Numbered from the stretch's first letter, positions 13,211-21,011 are shown. The stretch: DNA of 21,089 nucleotides from Candidatus Woesearchaeota archaeon (GCA_019323195.1 JAHWHQ010000065.1:1-21089), one strand, 5' to 3'. Translations and numbers: made by a program. The notes: generated from the letters alone by a model not told the origin.

Positions 13211-13435
13211 CTACTCCCCTAAAACCGCTTTGTTTACAAAATCGTCATCTACTTTATCTACGGCTAAAATAGTTGTTGCTGAACCTATCTTTTTTTTAAC
13301 CCTAAGAAAATCGTCATCTTTTGCTTTTAATATATCTACTTTAAAAGAAGGTTTATCAAAATCAACGGAGTTGGTACTAATAAAATCTTTAAAATTAATT
13401 GCTAAATCAACAGTACTTATAATTGTAGCCGCCAT
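13211..13435 (-). CDS. Hypothetical protein, 74 residues
   Basis: This small acidic protein has runs DDD at about 40-42 and 62-65, no membrane segment and no known motif. A strong ribosome site GGAGG lies seven bases before the ATG, so the start is well supported. It is the first gene of a two-gene unit with the 157-residue protein downstream. The TATA-like TTTTAAAA near 13466-13477 fits as the promoter. The arrangement (small acidic protein first, larger basic/mixed protein second) is compatible with a toxin-antitoxin pair but does not prove it. Confidence 0.6.
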   Translation of the reverse strand: MAATIISTVDLAINFKDFISTNSVDFDKPSFKVDILKAKDDDFLRVKKKIGSATTILAVDKVDDDFVNKAVLGE

Positions 13436-13495
13436 TTTTTATCCTCCATTTCAATAAAATATTAGGTTTTAAAATAATAATTGACATATTAATAT

Positions 13496-13544
13496 TTAAT
13501 TTTTATGTAACAAACAGTTATTATTCTAACAAAATAAAAATTAA
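13496..13544. repeat. Inverted repeat upstream of the two-gene unit
   Basis: TTAATTTTTAT (13496-13506) is the exact inverse of ATAAAAATTAA (13534-13544), with GTAAC and GTTAT near the loop ends. It lies 60-110 bases upstream of the ATG at 13435 in an AT-rich gap (13436-13612) that holds no other gene I can support. It could be an operator, or a bidirectional terminator for the ZIP gene. Confidence 0.6.
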
Positions 13545-13612
13545 CCATATCGCACCATTTAGGCCATTTTAACCAATATCAAACGCTTAATATCAGAGCC
13601 ATAAAGTCTATC

Positions 13613-14359
13613 CTAATGATGGGCTAGGAACTTCATAACAACCATAATCAGTATCCCAACTATGAAGAAAGAGAATGAAAACAGGGATTTTTTTACCTTG
13701 GGCTCCTTGTGAAGCTCAGGAACTAAATCAGAAGCAGAGATGTAGATAAAGCCCCCTGCTGCGAATGGGAGTATAAAGGGGATCATCCCTTCTATGGTGG
13801 TAGAGAGGAGGTATCCTATAATGCCGCCAAGGACACAGGCAAGCTGGGAAGCAAAGTTGGTCACTAACGCCTTAACCTTTCCAAAGCCGCTATAGACCAA
13901 TACGCCGAAATCCCCTAATTCCTGCGGGATCTCGTGGCCTATGATCATCAATGTAGTTATCATGCCGAATGGGACACTTACAATAAAGCTTACACCTATT
14001 ATTATGCCGTCTATGAAATTATGGATACCGTCACCGAAAAGTATCAGATAGCTTACAGGGTGAACATCGCATTTCCCGCTTTCATGGCAATGGCGCCAGT
14101 AAAGGAATTTTTCCATAAGGAAGAATATGATAAAGCCTGTCAAGACATATGTTGAGACGGTTATAGGCTCTAAATGCTCAAGTGATTCAGGTATCAGGTG
14201 GAAAAAAGCGCCGCTTAACAATGCACCTGCTGAAAGGGCTACCAAAGAGATAAGTATCTTCTTTAATGAGCTTTCCCGGCACCATAAAGAGAATACTCCT
14301 ACCAGCGATATCAGGCTGTCTGCCAGGGTTGCCAGCAATATCAATATTAGTACGTGCAT
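13613..14359 (-). CDS. ZIP-family divalent metal transporter
   Basis: The 248-residue protein has about eight membrane segments. The metal-path motifs are present: HNFIDG (113-118) in the fourth segment and HEIPQELGDFGVL (142-154) in the fifth, with H113, N114, D117, H142, E143 and E147 lining the path. A short His/Cys-containing loop, RHCHESGKCDVH (89-100), lies between the third and fourth segments, where ZIPs usually carry a metal-sensing loop. It probably imports zinc, iron or manganese into the cell. A TATA box (about 14386-14397) lies about 30 bases upstream of the ATG. No metal regulator is adjacent. Confidence 0.93.
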   Translation of the reverse strand: MHVLILILLATLADSLISLVGVFSLWCRESSLKKILISLVALSAGALLSGAFFHLIPESLEHLEPITVSTYVLTGFIIFFLMEKFLYWRHCHESGKCDVHPVSYLILFGDGIHNFIDGIIIGVSFIVSVPFGMITTLMIIGHEIPQELGDFGVLVYSGFGKVKALVTNFASQLACVLGGIIGYLLSTTIEGMIPFILPFAAGGFIYISASDLVPELHKEPKVKKSLFSFSFFIVGILIMVVMKFLAHH

Positions 14360-14404
14360 TTTGGATTTAGGTGGGATGGGGTATTTATAAAATTATTTGT
14401 TTTA

Positions 14405-15277
14405 TCATAAAAAGAAGAGAACAAGAGGTATTGTTATGATTGATAGTAATGTGCTTATGAAGACAGTGGAAGCCACTAAGGAGGAATCCCTGTTATATTT
14501 CTCTGAAAGTATTATGCAGAATAAGGCGCTTGGCATTATAGACTGAAGAAGTATGACCTTTCTTGTCAATCCGCTTATGCCAAAGATGCTGACAAAGGCA
14601 AGGGCGATTAGGAATGCCGAGATGAACTTGAAAATGGCTCCCAGGACAGAGAGTTTTATTGACTTAATCTTAACAGATGAAAGGCTAAAGCCCAGGATAA
14701 TGAGCTGCAATGGAATGGCGGTATCTCCAAGCATCTTTACAGGATTCATAACAGCCAACGGAAGCTTGAGATTAAGGACAGAGAACAGTATTCCCAAAAC
14801 AACAGCATAGATAAGGGGCAGCCTGAAAACCTCCTTAAGATTCGCTTTCCTTGCAACAATATAGACCCCAAGGCTGAACAGGAACAGTGATGTAAAGGTG
14901 CTGTAGATTACACCTTTTGCCAGACCTTCCATGCCAAAGGCGAACAAAATTATGGGAAAACCCATATTGCCTGTATTGGGAAACATCAATGGCAGGTAAA
15001 GGCCCCTGTGATCCAGCCCTGCCAGCTTAAACCAGAGGTAAGCGAGAAGAGCGCCAAACAGCAGGACAGAGGCTACAGCAAAGAATATTACGAAGAACTC
15101 ATTGAATACGAAACTGCTTTCTGCAATCGAATAGAAGATAAGGCAGGGAGCGGCAATATAGATGGTGAAGTCAAGCAGTACCCTGATGTTTATTTTCTTG
15201 TACCTGCCTATAATAAAGCCTAAGGATATTATCAGGAATACAGGGGCTACTACCTGCAGTATCAGTTCAAGGGCCAT
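14405..15277 (-). CDS. AEC-family transporter (auxin efflux carrier-like permease)
   Basis: The 290-residue protein has about ten hydrophobic segments in two similar halves, as in the AEC/bile-acid-symporter-like fold. The signature PNTGNMGFPI (100-109) marks the first crossover region. LGDTAIPLQLIILGFSL in the second half is also typical. Members move small carboxylates or amino-acid-like anions; the substrate cannot be inferred. Length is slightly short but complete. Transcribed in the same direction as the ZIP gene, 45 bases upstream, with its own promoter region. Confidence 0.9.
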   Translation of the reverse strand: MALELILQVVAPVFLIISLGFIIGRYKKINIRVLLDFTIYIAAPCLIFYSIAESSFVFNEFFVIFFAVASVLLFGALLAYLWFKLAGLDHRGLYLPLMFPNTGNMGFPIILFAFGMEGLAKGVIYSTFTSLFLFSLGVYIVARKANLKEVFRLPLIYAVVLGILFSVLNLKLPLAVMNPVKMLGDTAIPLQLIILGFSLSSVKIKSIKLSVLGAIFKFISAFLIALAFVSIFGISGLTRKVILLQSIMPSALFCIILSEKYNRDSSLVASTVFISTLLSIITIPLVLFFL

Positions 15278-15321
15278 TAAATCAAATAAAAAAAGGAGCT
15301 ATTAATATGTTACGGTTTTTT

Positions 15322-15532
15322 GTGTGTATTAAGCACCTACCGAGAGGTTGTTGCCAAAACTCTCCTATCGTCGGAGGGTCATCGGGGTCGGCTCTTGATT
15401 TTATTTTTTGAAGGTCGACATTCCCCGTAAGGGACATCCCCCTTGTCGACTTAAAGAAGAAAACCGAAGGAGCCTCACAAATTGATGACCCCCATCATTT
15501 TGGCAAAAACCTCGACTAAGCTTAATACACAC
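15322..15532. mobile_element. Foldback (MITE-like) element B with conserved tip
   Basis: Terminal inverted repeats GTGTGTATTAAGC (15322-15334) and GCTTAATACACAC (15520-15532) are perfect over 13 bp and are flanked by the direct repeat GGTTTTTT (15314-15321 and 15533-15540). Inside, 15341-15359 pairs with 15498-15514, GGGTCATC (15376-15383) with GATGACCC (15484-15491), GGCTC (15390-15394) with GAGCC (15470-15474), and GTCGAC (15414-15419) with GTCGAC (15445-15450). The tip (15417-15447) is identical to 17376-17406. No protein is encoded. It lies at the 3' end of ilvD, six bases after its stop, so it would also be transcribed in the ilvD mRNA. It could be a miniature transposon, a structured RNA or a terminator. 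Confidence 0.75.
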
Positions 15533-15538
15533 GGTTTT

Positions 15539-17179
15539 TTACTTCCCGTAACAGTTCTTCCCAAGATATTTGTTCCTGTATGATTCCAGTAAAGGGGTCA
15601 TCTTTCTTTTAGGAGCTTTAACTTTCTTCAGCCTTTCCTTTATCTCCTTTTCTGTCAATTTTACATCAAGCTTTCTTTTTGGGATGTCTATCTCTATTAT
15701 GTCGTTGTCCTTGATTGCAGCTATCGCTCCTCCATTGTAGGCTTCCATCTCAACATGGCCTACGCAAGGGCCTGACGTCCCTCCTGAAAACCTGCCGTCT
15801 GTTATGAGGGCTACTTTCTTATAGCCCGCACCTTTTATGACATCTGTCGGCGTTAACATCTCAGGCATGCCAGGAGCGCCAGCAGGGCCCATAAAGCTAA
15901 GGACAACAACATCACCTTCCTTTATCTTCTTATGCTCTATTGCCTTTAGGATGTCGTCTTCTGTATGGAAAACCCTGGCAGGACCGCTATGGACCATCAT
16001 ATCCTCTGAGACGGCTGTCTGCTTTATTACAGAGGAGTTTGCAATGTTGCCTTTTAAGACTGCTATGCCGCCCTGCTTCATATAGGCGTTCTCTAAAGTC
16101 CTGATAACATCATCATCTGAAACTTTCCCCTTGTCTGCTATCTCCTTGATGGATCTTCCGTTTACTGTCGGAGAGTCTTTAAGCATATCCTTCAGCCTGT
16201 TCAGAACTGCAGGAACACCGCCAGCCTTGTCGATATCCGCCATCTCATGTGTGCCGGCAGGGATTATCTTGCATAAATTAGGGGTTTCCCTGGAAATCCT
16301 GTCAAATTCGTCAACATCTATGCTAACTCCTGCCTCTTTTGCAACTGCTGGTATGTGGAGGACGGTATTTGTCGATCCGCCCATAGCCATATCTACGCGG
16401 ATTGCATTCTCAAAAGCGTTCTTTGTCATTATATCCCTGGGCTTGATGTCTTTTTTTACCAGCTCGACAATCCTTTTCCCTGTCTCATAGGCCTGTTTTT
16501 TCTTTAAAGGGTCTAAGGCAAGGGTGGTTGCGCATCTTGTAACTGACATCCCCAAGACCTCTGTGACAGTGGCCATCGTGTTTGCTGTGTAAAGGCCTAC
16601 GCAGGAGCCTGCACCGCAGACCATGCAGGGGAGCATCCTGTTTGCTTCGTCTTCTGTTATCTTTCCGCCCTTGACCTGGCCTACCAGGCCGAAGCCTTCG
16701 ATAGGATGATGTTTTTTTCCATCCTTTCCTATGTTGGCCTTCATAGGGCCGCCTGTTAATATAATAGAAGGGATGTTCAATCTTCCTGCTGCCATAAGCA
16801 TCCCTGGTGTGATCTTATCACAGTTAGTAACGCCTACCCAGCCGTCCATCGAATGGGATAAGGTCATGATCTCGATGTTATCTGCAATATGCTCTCTTGA
16901 AGGCAGGCTTAAACGCATCTCCACATGCATTGCTATACCATCACAAACACCCGGGACGCCCCAGACAAATGGTATGCCTCCAGCATCCCTTATGCCCCTC
17001 ATCACTTCATCTGTCAGTTCATTAAGGTTTATATGCCCTGGTATGATATTGTTATAACTGTTAGCGACCCCGATGAAGGGCTTACCTGATTCCAGATCCT
17101 CTTTCTTTACCCCAGAACTCATTAATAAAGCCCGGTGGGGAAGGGTTTCTATTGCCTTTTTGATTATATCACTTCTCAT
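15539..17179 (-). CDS. ilvD: Dihydroxy-acid dehydratase
   Basis: The 546-residue protein converts dihydroxyisovalerate and dihydroxymethylvalerate to the keto acids for valine, leucine and isoleucine. Fe-S and substrate motifs are TNCDKITPGM with C120 (118-127) and CGAGSCVGLYTANTM with C193 (188-202). GVCDGIAMHVEMRLSLPSRE (77-96) and the GRFSGGTSGPCVGHVEMEA region near the C-terminus are typical. Where plant/mycobacterial [2Fe-2S] enzymes have PCN, this one has IIPGH (45-49), as in the oxygen-labile [4Fe-4S] class. GGAGG lies eight bases before the ATG. Other ilv genes are absent. Foldback elements flank both ends of the gene. Confidence 0.97.
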   Translation of the reverse strand: MRSDIIKKAIETLPHRALLMSSGVKKEDLESGKPFIGVANSYNNIIPGHINLNELTDEVMRGIRDAGGIPFVWGVPGVCDGIAMHVEMRLSLPSREHIADNIEIMTLSHSMDGWVGVTNCDKITPGMLMAAGRLNIPSIILTGGPMKANIGKDGKKHHPIEGFGLVGQVKGGKITEDEANRMLPCMVCGAGSCVGLYTANTMATVTEVLGMSVTRCATTLALDPLKKKQAYETGKRIVELVKKDIKPRDIMTKNAFENAIRVDMAMGGSTNTVLHIPAVAKEAGVSIDVDEFDRISRETPNLCKIIPAGTHEMADIDKAGGVPAVLNRLKDMLKDSPTVNGRSIKEIADKGKVSDDDVIRTLENAYMKQGGIAVLKGNIANSSVIKQTAVSEDMMVHSGPARVFHTEDDILKAIEHKKIKEGDVVVLSFMGPAGAPGMPEMLTPTDVIKGAGYKKVALITDGRFSGGTSGPCVGHVEMEAYNGGAIAAIKDNDIIEIDIPKRKLDVKLTEKEIKERLKKVKAPKRKMTPLLESYRNKYLGKNCYGK

Positions 17180-17247
17180 TTTTATTGCCTCCTGTTCAAG
17201 GTATTGAAATAAACCTGTATATTATTATGATGATATAAATTGCCAAT
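17180..17247 (-). promoter_or_regulatory. ilvD promoter and ribosome site
   Basis: On the minus strand ATTTATATCA (17231-17240) is a TATA box, giving a leader of about 30 bases. GGAGG (17188-17192) lies eight bases before the ATG at 17179. This is one of the few genes here with both a leader and a strong ribosome site. Confidence 0.6.
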
Positions 17248-17303
17248 CATTTATAACCTTTTATATTTTTTATATGAAACTGCCTTATTTCCTGAGAGAT
17301 TTA

Positions 17304-17470
17304 CGGCTTCATCCAAAAATTCATGCTTCGCATGGATGGCATCAGATTCGTCTTTGAATTCTAATATTATTAACTGACATTCCCCGTAAGGGACATCCCC
17401 CTTGTCAGTGTACTGCTAGTCCAAAATAAAGGCTCATAAATAGATGCCATCACATTTTTGGATGAAGCCG
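17304..17470. mobile_element. Foldback (MITE-like) element C with the same tip
   Basis: Terminal inverted repeats CGGCTTCATCCAAAAAT (17304-17320) and ATTTTTGGATGAAGCCG (17454-17470) are perfect over 17 bp. GATGGCATC (17335-17343) pairs with GATGCCATC (17443-17451), CATGC-TTC-GCATG (17322-17334) is a side hairpin, and ACTGAC (17373-17378) pairs with GTCAGT (17404-17409). Bases 17376-17406 are identical to the tip of element B, but nothing else is shared. The flanks GAGATTTA (17296-17303) and GATATTTA (17470-17477) agree at 7 of 8 bases, suggesting a target duplication. It sits between the divergent ilvD and ureohydrolase promoters and encodes no protein. Confidence 0.75.
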
Positions 17471-17516
17471 ATATTTACAGATAGATTTAAAAAAAAGGAT
17501 ATATTCTTATCCCCTA

Positions 17517-18311
17517 ATGAAAATAATAAAAATTGCATCATCACAGGGCGGGTTGGGGAAGGCAACAGGCTCAGAGCTGGCTCCTGACAGGGTTATCGAG
17601 AAAACTAAGGAACTGTTCATGTCAGAGGAAGGGATACTACCGGTTTTTGATGTTGAAGCTGCTGAAATCATAGATTCCAATATTGAGGAGACGAACAAGA
17701 ACATATATTCTAAGGCGTTGGAAACACTAAGGAAAAATACAAGGCCTTTATTCCTTGGAGGAGACCATTCTGTAACATACCCTATTGTAAAGGCGTTTTC
17801 TGAGGTGTATCCTGAAAATCCAGGCATAATAATATTTGATGCGCATCCTGACGCTGAAAACGATTTCATGCCGCCATCACAGGAAGACCTGCTTTGCGCC
17901 CTGGTAAGCCAGAAGATAATAAAGAAGGAGAACATAATACTGATAGGGACAAGGAACTGGGACAAGAACGAGATTGAATTCATACAAAAAAATAAGATAA
18001 AATATTTCCCGATGAAGGAAATAATAAGCGAGGGCATACATGAGATATCAGAGTCTTTTATGGCTATCGCAAAAAACTTTAAGGATTTGTATGTAAGCAT
18101 TGACATCGATGTTTTAGACCCTGCTTTTGCCCCTGGGACAGGCTACATAGAGCCGGGAGGACTAACAACAAGGCAGCTGCTTTTCTTCCTGCACAGGCTT
18201 AAGAAGCTAAAAAATATAAGAGCATATGATATAGTTGAGGTTAACCCTGCAAAGGATGTAAATGACATGACATCTAAGGTGGGGGCTAAGCTTATGGTAG
18301 AGCTGTGTTAA
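17517..18311 (+). CDS. Arginase/agmatinase-family ureohydrolase
   Basis: The 264-residue protein has the binuclear manganese site of ureohydrolases: GGDHSVTYP (81-89, H84), FDAHPDAE (107-114, D108, H110, D112) and SIDIDVLDPAFAPG (194-207, D196 and D198). E241 in VEVNP is also typical. The family hydrolyses a guanidino group, for example agmatine to putrescine plus urea. The stretch after DAHPDAE (NDFMPPSQEDLLCALV) lacks the histidine-containing loop usual in agmatinase and arginase, so the substrate could differ (formiminoglutamate-like). An agmatinase role would fit polyamine supply for hypusine. A TATA-like GATTTAAAAAA (17484-17494) lies about 28 bases before the ATG, so it is probably leaderless. 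Confidence 0.88.
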   Translation: MKIIKIASSQGGLGKATGSELAPDRVIEKTKELFMSEEGILPVFDVEAAEIIDSNIEETNKNIYSKALETLRKNTRPLFLGGDHSVTYPIVKAFSEVYPENPGIIIFDAHPDAENDFMPPSQEDLLCALVSQKIIKKENIILIGTRNWDKNEIEFIQKNKIKYFPMKEIISEGIHEISESFMAIAKNFKDLYVSIDIDVLDPAFAPGTGYIEPGGLTTRQLLFFLHRLKKLKNIRAYDIVEVNPAKDVNDMTSKVGAKLMVELC

Positions 18312-18342
18312 GATGATAATTTTGGGTAAAAAATTAAAAAAG

Positions 18343-18350
18343 TTTAAATA
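18343..18350 (+). promoter_or_regulatory. TATA box of the two-membrane-protein / thrC unit
   Basis: GTTTAAATA lies about 27 bases upstream of the ATG at 18374. A G-run (18367-18371) sits just before the ATG but is too close to be a good ribosome site, so the mRNA may be leaderless. Confidence 0.45.
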
Positions 18351-18373
18351 GAAAGCAAGACTACTAGGGGGAT

Positions 18374-18697
18374 ATGGCAATAGAAGAATATACCTCTGCG
18401 GTTATTCCAGTGTTTGTGACACTAGGAAGCTTAGGCGCATTATATCCTTATTTTGTAGAAGGTTTTATAATATTCTCATTTGTATTATTAATAGCTTTAT
18501 TTGCTCTAGAAAAATTTTTTGAAAGAATAAAGTTAAGAGGGTATTATAATATTTTCTTAGCATCAATTTCAGTTATTTTTGCTCTTTCTTATTTCCAAAA
18601 ATTAAACCTATTGCTTGTACTTAGTGGAATATTGGTTTTGGGTTTTGCCATATATACTATTTTTATTGCAACCATAGATATAAAATGCGGATGTTAA
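18374..18697 (+). CDS. Small membrane protein, 107 residues
   Basis: Hydrophobic segments lie near 8-25, 28-47, 57-74 and 78-100, with a charged cytoplasmic-like loop EKFFERIKLRGYY (46-58) and a C-terminal CGC. No known family is recognised. Base composition is AT-richer than the flanking enzymes. Its end overlaps the start of the next gene by 13 bases, so the two are translationally coupled and probably act together. Confidence 0.7.
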   Translation: MAIEEYTSAVIPVFVTLGSLGALYPYFVEGFIIFSFVLLIALFALEKFFERIKLRGYYNIFLASISVIFALSYFQKLNLLLVLSGILVLGFAIYTIFIATIDIKCGC

Positions 18698-18930
18698 AAG
18701 AAGTTTCTAAATTAAATAAAAAAATTCCTAAAATTGTTAGATTTATCTTTGGGTTAATAATACTAAACATTCCTCCAATAACCTATCTCACTCTTGCAGG
18801 AGCAGGCATAGCACCGATTTATGTGGCAGCTGTCTTTCTGCTGATAAATATTGCATCCTTGATTGCTTATTTTAAGCTAAAGGAAATTGAAGTTGAAGCT
18901 CCAATTGGAAGAGTTAAAGTTAAGAGATAA
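18685..18930 (+). CDS. Small membrane protein, 81 residues
   Basis: The protein starts basic (RMLKEVSKLNKKIPK), has two hydrophobic segments (about 17-37 and 42-63) and ends in a charged tail (EIEVEAPIGRVKVKR). An alternative start at ATG 18691 would remove two residues. Family not recognised. It overlaps the previous membrane gene by 13 bases and precedes thrC by 13 bases, suggesting one transcript. Confidence 0.65.
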   Translation: MRMLKEVSKLNKKIPKIVRFIFGLIILNIPPITYLTLAGAGIAPIYVAAVFLLINIASLIAYFKLKEIEVEAPIGRVKVKR

Positions 18931-18943
18931 GTTCTTAGTTAAA

Positions 18944-20323
18944 ATGCAGAAGATAATGTTCAGAAGCACAAACAAAAAAGCAACGTTAGTAAGCTTTAAA
19001 GAGGCTTTGCTTAAGGGCCAGGCGCCTGATTACGGGCTTTACATGCCTTTGGAGATGCCTAAGCTGGGAAAGGAAGAGCTGGATTCTTTTAGGGATAAGG
19101 GATATTACGAGATTGCCTTTGAGATAGCAAAAAAATTTGTTGATGACATTGAGGAAGAGGAGCTTAAAGGGCTTATAAGGGATGCCTATAATTTTGATGT
19201 TCCTTTAGAGAAGGTCAGGGAAGGGCTGCATATCATGAGGCTTGACAGGGGGCCTACTGCCAGCTTTAAGGATTTTGCAGCAAGGCTGATGGCCAGGCTG
19301 ATGCATTATTTTGCCAAGAAGGAGAAGAGGAAACTTACTGTGCTGGTTGCAACATCAGGCGACACAGGAGGGGCTGTTGCTGCTGCCTTTCACGGCTTAG
19401 AAAATGTTAATGTTATTGTATTATTTCCTGAGAAAGAGGTTACAGGAAGGCAGAGAAAACAGATGACATCCTTAGGAAAAAATGTAAGGGCAATATCTGT
19501 TAAGGGAAAGTTTGATGACTGCCAGGCATTGGTAAAAAGGGCATTTAATGATATGGACTTAAAGAACTTAAACCTTACATCTGCAAATTCTATAAACTTC
19601 GGAAGATTAATGCCACAGATAGTATATTACATCTACGCCTATTCAAGGCTGGCAAAGAAGGAAGGGGATGAGATAATATTTTCAGTCCCTTGCGGGAATT
19701 TCGGGGACCTTATGGGAGGTGTCCTAGCTAAAGAGATGGGTCTTCCAGTAGAAAGATTTATCGTTGCTGTTAATGAGAATGATGAATTTCCTAACTTCCT
19801 AAAAACAGGGGAATATGAGCCGGTGGTTCCTTCAAAGGAATGCAGCTCTAATGCGATGAATGTGGGGCATCCAAGCAATATGGCAAGGCTTATCGAGCTT
19901 TATGGCGGATGGCTGATTGATGAAAGGAACGAGAAAGGAGAGGTAATAAGGAAAGGGGTTTTGAAGGAAAGGCCTGATATGGAAGCACTAAGAAGGAATT
20001 TTTTAAGTTTTTCAATAAGCAATGAAGAGGTTGATCAAACGATAAAAGAGGTATATGAGAGATATGATATCCTATTAGAGCCGCATGGGGCGGTCGGAAT
20101 TGCAGCTGTTGAGAAGGCTAAACTTAACGGGTTAACAGTCTCACTGGAAACTGCACATCCTGCCAAGTTTCCACAGAAGATAAAGGAGCTATTGAATATT
20201 GAGCCAGAGGTTCCGGAAAGCTTAAGCGGATTAGATGATAAGGAAGAGGAATTTGAGGTTATTGAGAATGATTATGATAAATTTAAGGGGATTATAAAAT
20301 CAAAATTGTGTTCAGAAAGATAA
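18944..20323 (+). CDS. thrC: Threonine synthase
   Basis: The 459-residue PLP enzyme converts O-phosphohomoserine to threonine. Signatures are FRSTNKKATLVSFKEALLKG (6-25, the family's N-terminal pattern), APDYGLYMP (27-35), RGPTASFKDFAARL (102-115) with the PLP lysine K109, SGDTGGAV (138-145) that holds the cofactor phosphate, and PCGNFGDLMGG in the second half. ATG at 18944 is chosen: an upstream start at 18887 would add 19 residues unlike the family and overlap the preceding gene. ATG 18956 is also possible. It is the last gene of a probable operon with two small membrane proteins and ends just before a convergent gene. Confidence 0.96.
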   Translation: MQKIMFRSTNKKATLVSFKEALLKGQAPDYGLYMPLEMPKLGKEELDSFRDKGYYEIAFEIAKKFVDDIEEEELKGLIRDAYNFDVPLEKVREGLHIMRLDRGPTASFKDFAARLMARLMHYFAKKEKRKLTVLVATSGDTGGAVAAAFHGLENVNVIVLFPEKEVTGRQRKQMTSLGKNVRAISVKGKFDDCQALVKRAFNDMDLKNLNLTSANSINFGRLMPQIVYYIYAYSRLAKKEGDEIIFSVPCGNFGDLMGGVLAKEMGLPVERFIVAVNENDEFPNFLKTGEYEPVVPSKECSSNAMNVGHPSNMARLIELYGGWLIDERNEKGEVIRKGVLKERPDMEALRRNFLSFSISNEEVDQTIKEVYERYDILLEPHGAVGIAAVEKAKLNGLTVSLETAHPAKFPQKIKELLNIEPEVPESLSGLDDKEEEFEVIENDYDKFKGIIKSKLCSER

Positions 20324-20340
20324 AAATAAATTGTTCAGGA

Positions 20341-20925
20341 TTAAATTTTTTCCTTTTTCTTATCCCTTCTAGTTTCTCTTAATCTTGTTAGAAAACCCTC
20401 TGAACGTCTATTGAACTTATCTATCTCCTGTTGTGTTGCTTTAACTTTACTACCATTTATTTCATCCCCTAAATACTTAGGTTTAACTTCTGGGAATCTA
20501 CCTTCTTTTTCAACATAATATCCAAATTGTGAGTATGGGCCAAGGGGGTAGAATCTACCATCTAAACTATCCCCTACTGATGGTCTTCCTCCAAAAGGTT
20601 CTATGTCAAGTAAGGTTGCTTCATAACCTGCCTGCGTAGGTATCTGGGACACTGGTCCAGATTGTGGTGCATCTATACCAGGATCTTTAAAGGTATATAT
20701 TATAACATCTCTATCAAGAGTTTTTTCTGTTAAAGAGTTCTTTGGCATCTCACTCATAATCTGAGCCATTAAAGAATTATCTAATGCAGCTAAAGCCTTT
20801 TCTTTTTCATTATTGTACAAACATATTAATCTGGAAGCAGCACTAAGAGTAAGTATTAGTCCAGTACCAATAACAAATACAGCTTGTTTCTCATACTTCT
20901 TTAAGGCATTGTATATTTTTTCCAT
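20341..20925 (-). CDS. Hypothetical membrane-anchored protein, 194 residues
   Basis: One hydrophobic segment (about 13-35, QAVFVIGTGLILTLSAASRL) follows a short basic N-terminus, so the rest is probably anchored in the membrane. The central region is proline- and glycine-rich (DPGIDAPQSGPVSQIPTQAGYEA, then GGRPSVGDSLDGRFYPLGPYSQFG), suggesting an extended or disordered stretch. The C-terminus is highly charged (RRSEGFLTRLRETRRDKKKEK). I do not recognise a family. It is convergent with thrC, with 17 bases between the stops. Confidence 0.65.
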   Translation of the reverse strand: MEKIYNALKKYEKQAVFVIGTGLILTLSAASRLICLYNNEKEKALAALDNSLMAQIMSEMPKNSLTEKTLDRDVIIYTFKDPGIDAPQSGPVSQIPTQAGYEATLLDIEPFGGRPSVGDSLDGRFYPLGPYSQFGYYVEKEGRFPEVKPKYLGDEINGSKVKATQQEIDKFNRRSEGFLTRLRETRRDKKKEKI

Positions 20926-21011
20926 TTTTATCTAAATATTAATTGAATTGATATTTAATAATATTACAGACTTCCCGCATGTAGCCATTAACTTATATTT
21001 CTAGAATAAAA

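Noticed and set aside
15322..15532. SRP RNA, RNase P RNA or a known riboswitch
   Set aside because: I could not find the conserved motifs of those RNAs. The symmetric stem with flanking direct repeats fits a foldback element better.
15322..17470. Retron or group II intron
   Set aside because: No reverse transcriptase gene lies in the window, and the stems do not show the expected domains.
17507..18106. A 199-codon minus-strand frame opposite the ureohydrolase gene
   Set aside because: It mirrors the coding sequence of a gene with intact metal-site motifs. The apparent hydrophobic protein arises from antisense codons.
18887..18943. Upstream start of threonine synthase at 18887
   Set aside because: It would overlap the preceding membrane protein gene and add 19 residues not seen in the family.
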